Part shown: positions 38,144 through 50,213 of the stretch, piece after piece
Position numbering within the stretch: the first letter of the stretch is position 1
Layout of the letters: every line of letters begins with the position of its first letter
NCBI GenBank assembly: GCA_009599575.1
Contig: VWND01000069.1
Span: 868,001-932,000, forward strand
From: Blumeriella jaapii
Taxonomy: Eukaryota > Ascomycota > Leotiomycetes > Helotiales > Drepanopezizaceae
Direction of reading: 5' to 3'
Length of the DNA: 64,000 nucleotides
Program-made: the position numbers and the translations under genes
Notes under the pieces: generated by a model
Told to the model about the DNA's origin: nothing
The model's input: only the letters and a program-made list of their open reading frames with translations
The model's database searches: none

Positions 38144-39640
38144 TATTAACTACCAAACCTTTTTAACACTTTTATTTCAGCCTTCGAGCTAAAAAGGCCT
38201 GCCAACTCTGTTCTGCTTTTGCGTATACAAAAAATCAACAAACACAAATTTTATCGCGATAACAATTTTTACGACTTTTTAAAAATAACCCTTACGATAC
38301 GAAACTACGAAACGACAACCCTTTTTAATACAAAACTTATATTCAAAAAACTCCGTTCTGTTTTTACTTATATTCCGAAATAAAATATATTTTACGTTTT
38401 TTTTTTAACGAATTATATCGAACCATTCCAAATTGTCGGAACCCTTTAATTGCTTTATTTTGAAACACTTTAAATACCCCGACTAAATCGTCGCCGCTCT
38501 GATCGCTAATACAAAAGCTTGTTTTCGCGAAATCCTCGATATTTTTGCTTACGCGGTAAAATAAAACGATATAATAATATCGTTTAAAACCAAACTAAAT
38601 AATTTAATTTAAAAACTAAACGTTTAAACGGTGTAATACTAAAAAAAAAAAGCATTTCAAAAAAAAATAATTTAAAACTACGAAGCCGAACTCGCCAATT
38701 TCCGAAAACAAGCTTTTGTTAGCCAAAATACACCGAACACTTTAAACACAAAAAAAAAAACGCCTGTTTTTTCCGATCCCGATAAATTCACAAATTCGGA
38801 CGGCACCGGCAATATTACGAAGCATTTTATTATTTTCTTTTAAAATATAATTTTAAAGCTTCGTTTTAATTAAAATTAATATACGACCGAATAAAATCGT
38901 ATAAATTACTTTTTTTCTCGCCTTTCCGATACAGCCAAAAGCGCTTTACAAAAAAATTTACGTACGAACGGCACTTTTTTTTACTTAATTATTGCAAAAA
39001 TAATTCAAATCCTATAATAATCGTTCGGCGTTTTAAACCAATAAGCAGATACATCTAAAAAAATTCTGTTTTTTAAACAAAACAATCAATTACTATTTAT
39101 TTTCCTTTTCACCTGGCTGAAAATTAAAAATCATATTAAATTTAATAACGAAGCCGCTATCGCTATTTTGCGCGAAACTTTTTATTTTAATATAATCACT
39201 CGTTTATCGTATACTAACCTTTTTAATTTAAAAACCGATCTTATTGGTTTTTACGCTTAAATACGCGAAACCGATACCGTCTTTCGATAATTAAATTCCA
39301 ATTATTATAAAACCGAAAACCGCAATACGAAAATTACTTTTTCCGCTTTCATATTTAAAACTGCTATTACGACTATTATTCAAAACGACTTTATAAATCT
39401 TAGCGCTATTCAAACCAAAGCAATTATATAAACCGCAGCCGATATAATTAAAAATAAACGCTTAATAAATAATACCGAAAAATTAGCTCGCCGAATTTAT
39501 TTTTTTACTAATAATCTTTGTTTTTAATATGCCAACGATAAACACCGCGCTGCTAATTGCCCCGATTTCCTTTGGGTCAAAAAAGCTAAAGCCGAAGCAA
39601 AAAAATCGGAAAACTAACTGTTTTTAATAATTATTACTAT
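38144..39640 (+). pseudogene. E1 gag
   Basis: Plus-strand gag with many stops. The clearest landmark is the nucleocapsid zinc knuckle at about 39518-39560, which reads CFxYANDKHRAANC and fits CX2CX4HX4C with the second Cys changed to Tyr. The upstream 1.3 kb has the position and length of a capsid region, but no motif that I can defend. The start is undefined. E2 has the same knuckle at about 51573 with a 2-bp deletion. Confidence 0.65.
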
Positions 39641-39649
39641 TAAAAACTT

Positions 39650-42600
39650 TTAAAAAATAAATTAAAATTATTTGTTTTAAATAGCGTTCCGGAATCATAT
39701 TTAATATTGCTTTGTATTATAACTATTAATAATACATATATTAAAACCTACTTTTTAAACGATTCCGAAGCTACCGATAATTTTATTAACCATTTTTTCG
39801 TATAACACTACGAATTGACTTTTGTTTTACTTACCAACCCACGTAAACTTACCGTGGTTAACGAACGTTTTTTTACTTACGGCGACGTTATTTATTAAAT
39901 TTCTTTTCAAATTAATATCGCCCGCCATATCGAACGAATTACAGCTTTTATTATAACACTAGAAAAATACGATTTTATTTTAGGCAAACCTTGGCTTAAA
40001 ATATACAACTTCCATATTAATTAAACTACGAATACCTTTTGCTTTAATTTAAACTTTTGCCGATCCAATTGCTTATTTCAAAACTTTTATTAATTGGCTA
40101 TTTTAAATTTAATTTAAAAACGCTATTTTTATAAATTAATCGTTTAATCAGCTTTTCTTCGCCGTATAAAAGCTGCCGTTTTTAATACCTTATCTTTTTA
40201 GCCCGGAATCGAAGTATTTTCAGCCTTATTATACGAAATCGATTAACGTTTATAAAAACTCGGCGCTATAATCAAAAACGACCCTAATTCCGCATTACCA
40301 AAAGTAAATCAGTTACGACGAAAACTCTTTTAAGCTGAACGACAACATTTATCAGCTGAATTTTACTTCGCTGGAGCCTTTTTAAAAAATATTCGTTTAG
40401 CTTTTTAAATCAAACCGCTAATCGACTTTCGAATAAAACTCCTTTAATATTATTATCACCATTTGGCCGTTTTCGATTTTATTAAAACTAATAAACTTGC
40501 GTTTTATAAAAAAAGCGTTAATTATACAATAAAACTCCGTTTTAACGCAGTATTCTTATACGGTCTTTTATATAATATATTAATTAACGAACTTTAAGTT
40601 TTACGCAAGTTTTTAAAAAAAAACCTCGAAAAAAGCTAAATTCGAACTAGCTTTTTTTCCGCCGTTTTTTCAGTTTTATTTGCAAAAAAGCCAAAAGACG
40701 AATTACGTTTTTGCGTCGATTACAAAGCTTTCAACGCTATAACAATTAAAAACCGGTATTTTTTATTACTAATTTAAAAAACACTTTCTCGATTAAACAA
40801 AGCGAAATTTTATATCAAACTTAACGTTTTTGCCGCTTTTAATAAAATTCGAATAAAAAAAGGCCATAAATAGCTTATTGCGTTTAATACGAAATACGGT
40901 TTATTCGAATCGTTGGTTATGCTTTTTAATTTATACAACGCTTCTGCCACTTTTCAATTTCGCATAAACGATATTTTACGACTTTATTTAAATATCTTTT
41001 GCATAACTTATATAAACGATATTTTAATTTATTTAAACGACTTTTAAAAACACAAAAAACACGTTAATCTTGTTTTTTAAGCTTTTTTCGACGCTAGCCT
41101 GCAATTAAATATAAAAAAATACGAATTTAAAATTTAAGAAATCGTTTATCTAAAAATAATTATTTCTATTATTAAAATCAAAATAAACTTTAAAAAATTA
41201 AAAGCTATTATTAGCTAAAACTTCCTTTTCAACGTTAAAAACGTATAAGCGTTTTTAAGTTTTGCAAATTTCTACCGACGCTTTATTAAAAATTTCTTTC
41301 GCATCGTTATTCCTTTAATAAATCTGACGAAAAAAGATATTAAATAAAACTTCAACAATAATTGTATTAAAGCTTTCGAATTTCTTAAATTAACCTTTAA
41401 GACTGCATTTACGTTGTTTTATTTCAATTCTGATAAAAAAATATTTATTAAAACTAACGCTTTTAACTACGTTTCTTTAAAAATTCTTTTTCAAAAAAAC
41501 AATACAAAAGTATTTTATTCAATCGCTTTTATATCGAAAAAGTTCGATTCAGCCGAATGCAATTACGAAATTTATAACTAAAAAACTCTTCGCTATTATA
41601 CGTTGCTTCGAAAATTAGCGAGCCGAATTACAAAAAGCTGCCTACCCAATTCGTATACTTATAAACCACCGAAACCTGGAATATTTCATAATAATCAAAC
41701 AACTTAACCGACGTCAAATACGCTAAAACGAGTTTTTAACTAGTTTTAATTTCGTAATTATATTTAAATTTAAAAAACAAAATAGCAAACCTGATTTTTT
41801 AACCCGACGTTTTTAAAATCTTTCCCAAAATTTTTCAAACGAAAAAATTCAGTTTCAAAACCAAGCTCTTTTTAAAAAGCATTATTTAATTAAAGTTTTA
41901 AACGCTTTTTCAATTTTACTTAAACAAATATTCGAAGCAAACGACGAAAAGCTTTTACGATTATTAAACGAACATTATTCTATTAATAAGCTATAAATTG
42001 CTATCAAAAAAAAAATGCTTAAATTAAAAAGTATTCCGAAATTAAAAAACTTACAATTTTCCAAATGCTTTATACGCAATAACAAATTGTATTTTCGAAA
42101 CCGATTATACGTTTTAAATACATCGAATTTAAATATTTCTATTCGCACTTGGTTTTTGCAAATGGCCTATAATTTAATAAAAACAAACCATTTCGGAAAA
42201 AACAAATTATACGAAATTATTAGCAAAAATTATTATTAGCCATTAATTTCTAAAAATTGCAAAAGATTTGTACGCAATTGCAACGGCTGTTTTCGCAATA
42301 CAAGCATTAATCAACGCTACCAAAAACTTTTTAAATCTTTGCCTATTTTTTTACGCCGTTAAAACCATATATCAATCGATTTCATAAGCTTTTTTCCCGT
42401 AAAAAAGCATAAAAATCGAAACAATTTAATTATAATAATAATATATCGCTTTATTAAAAAACGATATTATACAGCTTGCTATTTAACTATAAAAGCGTCA
42501 AATCTAGCTAAGCTGTTTTATAAAAATATTTAACGCTTATATAATTTTTCCGATTTTATAATTTCAAACCGAAGTTTTTTATTCGTTTTACAATTTTGAA

Positions 42601-43795
42601 AAACTATTAATCACCGTTTCGAAACCAATATTACGTTATCCACCAGCTTTTATCTCGAAACAAATAGCCAAACCGAAAACGCAAACGCTTATTTACTTTT
42701 TTATTTAAAACAATTTATTAAATACGCTTAAAAAAACTAGGAAAACTAGCTTTTTTTAGCCGAATTCGCAGCAAATAACGTTGTAAACGCTTTTATCGGA
42801 GTTTCTCCTTTTTACGCTAACAAAAGCTTTTATTCCCGACTAAGCTTTTTTTTATTTAAACTTATTTTAGCTTCGATTTTTCGCATATTACAAATGGCAA
42901 AACGCGGAAAGGAAAAAAAAAACGATTTTACAAAAAAAATAAAAAAAATAAAACTATTATTACGTACGAATCTGATTTCAACGCTGGCCGACTAAAAATA
43001 TTATTTTAATCGACATCGCTAACTAGCTTCTGTTTATCGAATAAAAAATAGCGTGTTTTTTAATAAGCGCAATATTACTTTTACTAAATTAATTAAAAAG
43101 CTCGATAACAAGTTTTACGATTTTTATAAAATCGCCGAAGTTTTAAACTTTTATAATTATAAATTAAAATTATTTTTCGAGCAAAAACTATTATATTCCG
43201 TTTTTCATATCAACTTGCTCAAACCTGCTTACAACGACTTTTTTCCAAAGCAGGAAAATCCTTTTTTACTATTTATTTCTATCGACGCCGACGACAGTTT
43301 GCTATAAATTATAAACGCTATTTTCGATTCTAAACGAAACCTTAATTTTTTTTATTTTATATAATAGCGCGGCTACAACGCCGAAAATCAATTTTAAAAA
43401 TTATTAAAAAACGTTATTAACGCATACAATTTTATAACTGAATTCGCTATACGTTTCTTTAAAAACTTCACTCGATCAAAGCAGAATTAACTAAAACCAA
43501 AATTGCCAACAGAAAACGTGCTAAATCGACGAATAACGAAAACGAACTTTTACTATTAAAAAAGATTTTTACAACCGTTACCAAACACAAAAAAATTATT
43601 ATCAATTCCTTTTTTATTATAAAAAAACCAATTGTTTTGTTTTCGAAACTAAAAAAGCCTGCTTTTTTTACCACTTTTTTTATTATTCCAGCTGAATCCC
43701 GCATTCGTTTACAAAAACGCTTCGCGAACGAAGCGCGATTTATAAAAATAAATTCCGACGACGAAAAAATTAAATAAAAAAATAAAAAAAAAAAC
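39650..43795 (+). pseudogene. E1 pol: protease, RT, RNase H, integrase, chromodomain
   Basis: Protease end with YDFILGKPWLKIYN at about 39968-40010. RT spans about 40650-41290: [11 protein letters not shown] near 40710, catalytic motif decayed to YIND at 41009-41020, FANFYRRFI near 41265. RNase H is at about 41400-41780 with a 1-nt insertion near 41578 relative to E2, shifting the frame. Integrase zinc-binding region lies at about 42190-42310 (H...CKRFVRNCNGC), core IDFISFF near 42375 and SNRSF near 42565. The tail VFHINLLKPAYNDFF is in the open segment 43053-43307. A chromodomain-like segment follows at about 43320-43460 (FDSKRNLNFFYFI, then RGYNAEN and LKNVINAYNFITEF). Confidence 0.85.
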
Positions 43796-43799
43796 TATA

Positions 43800-43972
43800 T
43801 ATAAAAGAATAAAACGTCAGTTCGTTGGTCACGTGGTCCGAAGGTCACGTTGTTATCACGTGATATCGGAGCTCGCACATATTGTATTTTAGACTTCGCA
43901 ACATCTCTAACTTAGAACCTCGTAGTTAATGCAATTCATTTACGAACCTTTTGCTCGTTCGCACCCCTGACA
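43800..43972 (+). repeat. E1 3' LTR
   Basis: 173 bp. Its start has decayed from TGTGAGGGG to TATAAAAGA; its end CCCCTGACA is intact. CACGTG at 43830-43835. An A-rich purine tract (about 43767-43793) precedes it. Confidence 0.94.
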
Positions 43973-43977
43973 GACGC

Positions 43978-44160
43978 TTAATAATATTATCGACGAAAAA
44001 GCTATCAGAACGTTCGTAAATCTAATCGATACTTCGATTAATAATTTATCGAGCTATTTTTCAAAAAAACAAAATAAACAAAATAATTTAAACGATAAGC
44101 GAAACGCTATTTTTCCGCAAAAACCGATAGTAAAAAGGCCAAAAACGGATTAGAAAACTT
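43978..44160 (+). pseudogene. C1 extra 3' reading frame, last part
   Basis: Resumes after E1 (LNNIIDEKAIRTFVN, then SSYFSKKQNKQNNLN) and ends about 140 bp before the C1 3' LTR. Matches the end of the C2 frame. Confidence 0.65.
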
Positions 44161-44299
44161 AAAAAATATAAAATTAAAAAGTTCGGTTTTTAATTAATTA
44201 GTTTTCAGACCATATAAAATAAACTAGATTATATTTACTAAAATTATATTTTTCTTTAGTCGTAGTTAAAAACGATTACGTATATTATTTAAAACAGAA

Positions 44300-44566
44300 T
44301 ATAAAACGGTGATATTTTATATTAATAAAAGTTAATAGTTTTAGCTATAATCGAAGCATAAACCCTTCCGAAACCTTTTGCCGCTAACTACTTTTAACAG
44401 ATATAAAAGCAAAACACCCTTTTAAATAATATCATAAGCACGCAGTCCAATTCATACCTTTATTTTTTTTTTTTTTCCTTTTTTTAATTTTTTCTAGGGA
44501 TTCCCTAGACTGTTTTACCCACCGACATATGGCCGTATTAGTCTGGTTTTCCTACCTACTTTTATA
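44300..44566 (+). repeat. C1 3' LTR
   Basis: 267 bp, TATAAAACGG...CTTTTATA. It is followed by TTAT and the resumed C0 sequence TTCCGAAATTATAACG, which pairs with the left break at 3021. Confidence 0.93.
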
Positions 44567-46814
44567 TTATTTCCGAAATTATAACGATTTTTTTTTTAAA
44601 AAAAGGATGTATATCGATACGATTTATTTAATAAATTAAACGTCGATAATAAATCCGAAAACAAAAGCGTTATCGAAACTTTTATAAAAAAATATAAAAT
44701 CCAGCGTATTTAAATCTTAGTTTATAATTCGAAAAGCAACGGATTCGTTAAACGAAATTATAAAAATATTTTCGACGGCCTTTTAAAAGCTATTCGAAAA
44801 AACTATAAGCGTTAATCGCGGAAATTTTCGAAAATGCTTTTTGCTATACGCATATATATATACGCTTTTACTAAAATAATTCTATTTTTTATTTAATACG
44901 GCAAAAACGCTCGACTGCTTTTGAAAACAAAATATCTTATATAAAAATTTTATAATATAATTAAAATAAAAACGAAAGCAAATTTATTAATAATAAAATT
45001 TAAATAGCTAAATTACCGCGATATAAATATAAAAAAAATAATTTTTAAAAAAAAAAAAATATAAAAAAACGGCTAAAAAAGTCTAAAATAAAACCAAAAT
45101 TCTAAAAAAAACGCTAATTAAAAAAAAAAATCTGATTTTAATTTACAACGTTCAGCGCGTTATTAACAAATCGGCCGATACTAAACTTAATTATAAATAA
45201 TTCGAATCTTACGAAATATACGAGGCCGAATTAAATAAAAGCTATTATAAATTTACGAAATTCGATAAAACAAAACTAAAAAAAACGTTCGCCGCCAACC
45301 GATTAAAACGATTTTACAAAAAAAACCAGCAAATTTATTTTTTAAATTTTAAATTAAACAGCGACTCCGATTTTAACGACTTCGACGACGACTCCGATCA
45401 AAGCGATTATATTTCTAAAAAAAAAAAACCTTTTGAAAAGATTTGAAAACAACCGAACGATAATCCCGCTGCTAAAAGCATAATTTAAATCGTAATTCCA
45501 TTTATAACCGAAAAAGAAAAAAATATATATAAAATTCTTTATTAATTGTTTTATTATTCGTATTATTTATTGTTTTCTTTTTTATTATATATTAATTTAC
45601 TGTTTTTTTTTTGTTTTGTATATATATAATTTAATTATTTTGTTTTATATATATTATTTATTTTTAAAACTTTTTTTTATATTATTTAAAACACTTATTA
45701 TATTTTTTTTTGTTTAACTATACTTTTATTTACTAAAACAAAAGCTTTATATATGTTTGAATCGTATATTTAATACATTTATATTATTCGCATATTTCAC
45801 GAAAACTATTTTTTATATATTTTATTATTTGCTATTTTTTATACTGTTTACTTTTTTCGTTGTTTTAAACAAATGCCTGCCTAAACAATTATAATTTATT
45901 AAAAAAACAGCATGCGAATTTCCGTAATTTTTAAATATAAATACTTTTACAATTTTCGTATTTTTTTTAATTACTTTTTAACAAATATAATATATTTTTT
46001 TAATTAATAAACCTATCGATATTATATCGTTTTTTAAACAAAGCGTTGCTAAACTTAGCAAACTTATTTTTAATTTACTTTGGAACGGAATTATTATACG
46101 TAATTTTTCCGAATTTAAGCAAGTATATAATATCGCTATTTTAAATTAATAAATAATATTCGTAAAAACATTTATAGAACAATTCGATATAATAATTAAA
46201 AACGTTAACGAATTTTTATTAAATTACAAAAGCTTCGTTAAAGCTGAATTCGTTCGTAAAAATCTTAATTACGATAAGTTTTTGCTAAATTACGATAACG
46301 CTTTAAAAACTTTCGCCGAAGCAAAAAAGGCTCGAAATAATAAAAAAAAAAATAACAGACCGAATTTTACGCTTTCTGCCAAATTAACGAAAAAAAAATA
46401 TTCAAAAATACGTTTTTGATAAAATTACCGATATTATTTTATTTCGGCATTTCGCTCGCTTTTTCGAAACTATTATTTTTATTAAAAAAAAAGTTTAAAT
46501 ATTAAACGCTTATATTTTTAAAACGCAAACCCTAAAAGCCAACAATTCAAAAGCTCGCAAATTTATAAGCCTTTCTACAGCTATCTGCAAGCTGGTCGAC
46601 GACGCTATATAATCGTTAAAAAAAGTTTTAATCGGCTGCGAAACTTTAAATTTAATTCTTTTTTAAAATAAAAAACTAAGCGTCGCTAAATACGGCATTT
46701 TTATATCGAAAAAAAAAACGACGTTATTTCGATATTTTAAATTTACGACGACAAAAAAAAAACGAAAAAGCCAATATTATTTTCGTTTAATTCGAAAAAA
46801 AATATACGCGATAG
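44567..46814 (+). mobile_element. C0 right fragment: integrase tail, spacer, start of extra 3' frame
   Basis: Collinear with about 15753-17985 of C1. It holds the integrase core end (YNSKSNGFVKRNYKN near 44720), the tail (NRLKRFYKKNQQ near 45300), the Asp/Ser-rich polyprotein end (45355-45410), the AT-rich spacer (about 45520-46005) and the beginning of the extra 3' frame (46006-46814). It is cut by C3 at ATAG (46811-46814), the reverse complement of CTAT. Confidence 0.85.
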
Positions 46815-46894
46815 TATAAAAGTAGGTAGAAAAAAACCAGACTGATACGGCCATATGTCGATAGGTAAAATAGTTTAGGGAATTCCTAAAAAAG

Positions 46895-46933
<39 letters not shown>

Positions 46934-47085
46934 ATTAAACTGCGTATTTATAATATTATCTAAAAGGGTGTTTTGCTTTTATATTTGTTGAAAATAGTTA
47001 ATAGCAAAAGGTTTCGGCAGGGTTTATGCTTCGATTATAGCTAAAATTATTAATTTTTATTAATATAAAATATTACCGTTTTATA
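46815..47085 (-). repeat. C3 3' LTR (inverted)
   Basis: 271 bp, reverse complement of the C LTR (TATAAAAGTAGG...CCGTTTTATA). It contains a pure A-run of about 31 (46898-46928), the longest form of the variable pyrimidine tract. Confidence 0.92.
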
Positions 47086-47229
47086 TTTTATTTTAAATAA
47101 TATACGTAATTGTTTTTGATTACGAGTAAAAAAAAAAAAAATTTTAATAAATATAATTTAGTTTATTTTATATAATTTAAAAATTAATTAATTATAAATC
47201 GAACTTTTTAATTTAACGTTTTTTTAGTC

Positions 47230-49712
47230 TTTTAATTCGTTTTTGGCTTTTTTGCTGTTAGCTTTTGCGGAAAAATAGCGTTTCGCTTATCGTTTAAATT
47301 ATTTTATTTATTTTGCTTTTTTAAAAAATAGCTCGATAAAATATTAATCGAAATACTGTTTTGATTTACGAACGTTTTAATAGTTTTTTTATCGATAATA
47401 TTATTAAATATCGCTGCGACGAAAGCTTTTTACGACTTTTTTTCGTAAATAATAAATTTCAGCTTTTATACGTGGTTTTACGCTTTGCAAAAAGCGCTGA
47501 AAAATTTCGTATTAAAATCGTAAAAATAATCGATTAGTTTATCGTAATTAAAATCGATTAACGCTTTTGCTTCGCGTAAAACTAATAAATCGGATTACGA
47601 TTGTTTACCGACGAATGCTTTCGAAAAAACTTCGAAGCTTGTAAAAAAAACTATTTCACGGAATGGTTCGAAAATAATCGTTTGCAATCGAAACCACCGA
47701 AAATGCTGTAATTGCTTTCGTCGCAAAACAAATAATATTAAATTATTTATCGAAGCGTCGTTTTCGAAATAATTTTTGTATTTTTGCGCCGTGTAATTAT
47801 TCGAATAAATTAATATCGCGCCGTCGGTTTTTTGGATTTTGAATTTGACGAAAAATTTTTGTTTAATCGAAAAGCTAACAAAAATCATTTTATTTTTTAT
47901 TTCGTAGTTTTCGGTTTCGTAGTCCGATAAAATAGCTAAGGCTATTATTTTAAACGCGCTGAAATATAAAAAAGCTGGGCTTTTTTAAATAGTTTTAATT
48001 AGCTTAGCGTCGTAATATAATTGCAAATAAGCTACGATTATTTCCGAATTATATGCGAATGCAAATAAAACGTGGTAATCGATAATAACGTCGGTAGGAT
48101 TTTCGATTTTTTTTTTCTTTTGAAAATCGGCGATATCGAATTTTATAATTATAATACGGTCGGGACCAGCGAAGCCTGAAGCGATCGGAACGTTAAAATA
48201 AACCACGAAACAGCAGTTTCCAAAGTTCCGGATAATTAAAGCAATAAAATAAAAGCCGGAATGCATTTTAAAAGCTTATTAAATAAAATTGTAAATATAT
48301 TAGCGAAGAAAACTGTAAGCGTTTTTTAGGTTTTAATTAATCGAAAATAATACTTATATATAACTACTTTTTTTTTTATAAAATATAATAATAATTTGTT
48401 TTTTCCGTTGTACGATTTTACGTAATTAACGAATTCGCAGCTTAGTTTAAATAGATTTTAAAATATATTTTCGGTCGAAAATCTAAAAAAGTCGGCTTTT
48501 AAAAATATTCGTTGCTTCCATTTTTTTTTGTTTTAATCGAGCTTTGCGATCGCGCTAAAAGCTTTGGGATTTGTTTTAAAATTTGCGTAGCCTAGATAAG
48601 CTTTAATACGCGTTTTAATAGTTTTCGTAGTTTTTCGTCGGAATATAAATTAATTATTAAAATTAATTTCGAACACGTCGTAATTCGAATTTCTGATAAT
48701 AGCGAATCGATTAGCAAAGCCGATAATATCGATTTTTTTTGTAATTAAATCGTAATACGCCGCGTAATAGCGTACGTGGAAATAGCAAAACTTGCCGTTT
48801 TTTTTTGGCATTAACGTTATTCGTAAAAACGAAATTAAAAAATCGGAATTTTTTAGCGAAAAAAAATTCGAATAAAAACGGATTATTATTTTTAAAAGTT
48901 TTTTTTATTTGTTTTATCGTATTATATTTGCAATTTTTCGAAAAAAGCTTGATTTAGTTTTCGTTCGAAGCAAAAGAAAAAAAGCTGACGGTTTTATTTG
49001 ATTTTTATATAAAAGTATTGAAATAAAACTTTTGAATTATAACGTCGTCGAAAGCGAAAATTTTAAATAAAATAATTTGATTTTATATTTTTTGTATAAT
49101 TTTTTCCGCGATAATTTCGATATTTTTTTTTAAGCTTTTTCGGTCGAATCGTATAATAATCGAGATTTTAAATACTTTTATTAAAATTTAAAATATTAGC
49201 GATAATAGTACGACGTTTTTAAACGCAGCAAGCGTTTTTAATATTTGCGTATTTAATTTCGAAAAATCAAATTTAAAATCGTTTGGATTTTCGAAATGCT
49301 AAGGTTTTTTGAATTTGATTTTATAAAATCGTCGCGTTTTTTATTAATTAGCTTAAAAATTGCGGCTCGGCGTCGATTTCCGGCTGTTTTTATTCGCGAT
49401 ACTTTTTTTGTTAACGACGCGAATAGTTTTTTTTTTCGAACAAAAAAAATTTCGGAAATATCGGCGCGTTTTTTTATATTTTTTGTTTTTATTTTTTTCG
49501 GAATCGTTTTTACAAATATAATAAGTTTTTTATATTTAAATAATCGGTTGTTTGCTATTACGCTTTTAGTTTCGTTTTCGAATTCGTTTTCGATAATTAA
49601 AAATAAAAATCGTCGAATTATTTTAATTATTTTGAAAATATTAATTGCTACCGCGTATATTTTTTCGAATTAAACGAAAATAATATTAGCTTTTTCGTTT
49701 TTTTCGTCGTCG
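47230..49712 (-). pseudogene. C3 extra 3' reading frame (minus strand)
   Basis: Same unknown frame as 32531-35760, here on the minus strand and missing its first quarter. Two stretches are stop-free: 47595-47888 (FVSFSIKQKFFVKFKIQK start) and 47985-48266 (MHSGFYFIALIIRNFGN start). They are the best preserved pieces of this protein in the window, e.g. PIASGFAGPDRI where C2 has PIALDFADSDRI. The plus-strand open frame 49296-49673 is its antisense shadow. Confidence 0.65.
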
Positions 49713-49982
49713 TATAAAACGGTGATATTCTGTGTTAATAGGAGTTGGTAGTTTTAGCTATGGTTGAGGCATGGACCCCTCCGAGACCCCCTGCCACTAA
49801 TTATTTTTAACAGGTATAAGAGCAAAGCATTTTTTTAGATAGTATTATAGATACGCAATTTAATTTATACCTTTATTTATTTTAATTTTTTTTTTTTTTC
49901 AGTTTTTTTTTAAAGGTTTCCTAGATTATTTTACTTATCGATATATGGCCGTATCAGTTTGGTTTTTTTATTTATTTTTATA
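49713..49982 (+). repeat. C4 5' LTR
   Basis: 270 bp, TATAAAACGG...TTTTTATA. Its central block (ggcatggacccctccgagacc) is among the least mutated of the C LTRs. Confidence 0.92.
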
Positions 49983-50040
49983 TTTGATAATTTACGCAGG
50001 GATTCAAACTTCGGTGTTTCGTTTTTATATATTCGCCGAT
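49713..50040 (+). mobile_element. C4: 5' end of a further family C element
   Basis: A 5' LTR (49713-49982) plus 58 bp of leader (tttgataatttacgcaggg), cut at CCGAT (50036-50040) by E2. It begins exactly at the LTR terminus within the extra frame of C3. The preceding GTCG (49709-49712) would be the 4-bp duplication; the other side is outside the window. Confidence 0.82.
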
Positions 50041-50213
50041 TGTGAGGGGATAAGACGTCAGTTCGTTGGTCACGTGGTCCGAAGGTCACGTTATTGTTAC
50101 GTGACATCGGAGCCCGTATATATTATATTTTAGATTTCGCGACACTTTTAATTTAGAACCTCGTAGTTAATGCAATTCATTTACGAACCTTTTGCTCGTT
50201 CGCACCTTTGACA
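50041..50213 (+). repeat. E2 5' LTR
   Basis: 173 bp, TGTGAGGGG...CTTTGACA, with CACGTG at 50071-50076. Confidence 0.95.

Larger units (their letters stand above)
37971..43972 (+). mobile_element. E1: complete Ty3/Gypsy chromovirus, 6,002 bp
   Basis: Two 173-bp LTRs flank gag-pol with chromodomain. The target duplication GACGC is exact (37966-37970 and 43973-43977). The empty site in C2 (about 35579-35583) has GACGC once. Confidence 0.95.
3022..44566 (+). mobile_element. C1: complete family C element, split by D, C2 and E1
   Basis: 5' LTR 3022-3287 and 3' LTR 44300-44566. Removing D, C2, E1 and the target duplications leaves about 11.30 kb (3022-5560, 12058-18435, 36175-37970, 43978-44566). 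C2 gives 11.31 kb by the same sum. The LTR ends TGTAAAA and TTTTATA (from TTTTACA) are inverted repeats. The target duplication is 4 bp, CTAT (3018-3021) and TTAT (44567-44570), one RIP-type change apart. The uninterrupted site is seen at about 31100. Order: gag, protease, RT, RNase H, integrase, spacer, extra 3' reading frame. Confidence 0.9.
46815..49712 (-). mobile_element. C3: inverted family C fragment (3' LTR and extra 3' frame)
   Basis: Reverse complement of the C 3' end: LTR at 46815-47085, then the extra frame running right to left until 49712, where C4 begins. The left end is precisely the LTR terminus, which favours an integrated element over a random inversion. The rest of C3 would lie beyond C4, outside the window. 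Confidence 0.8.

Noticed and set aside
49945..50133. Open frame spanning the C4 LTR and E2 LTR
   Set aside because: Crosses an insertion junction of two different elements, so it cannot be an ancestral gene.
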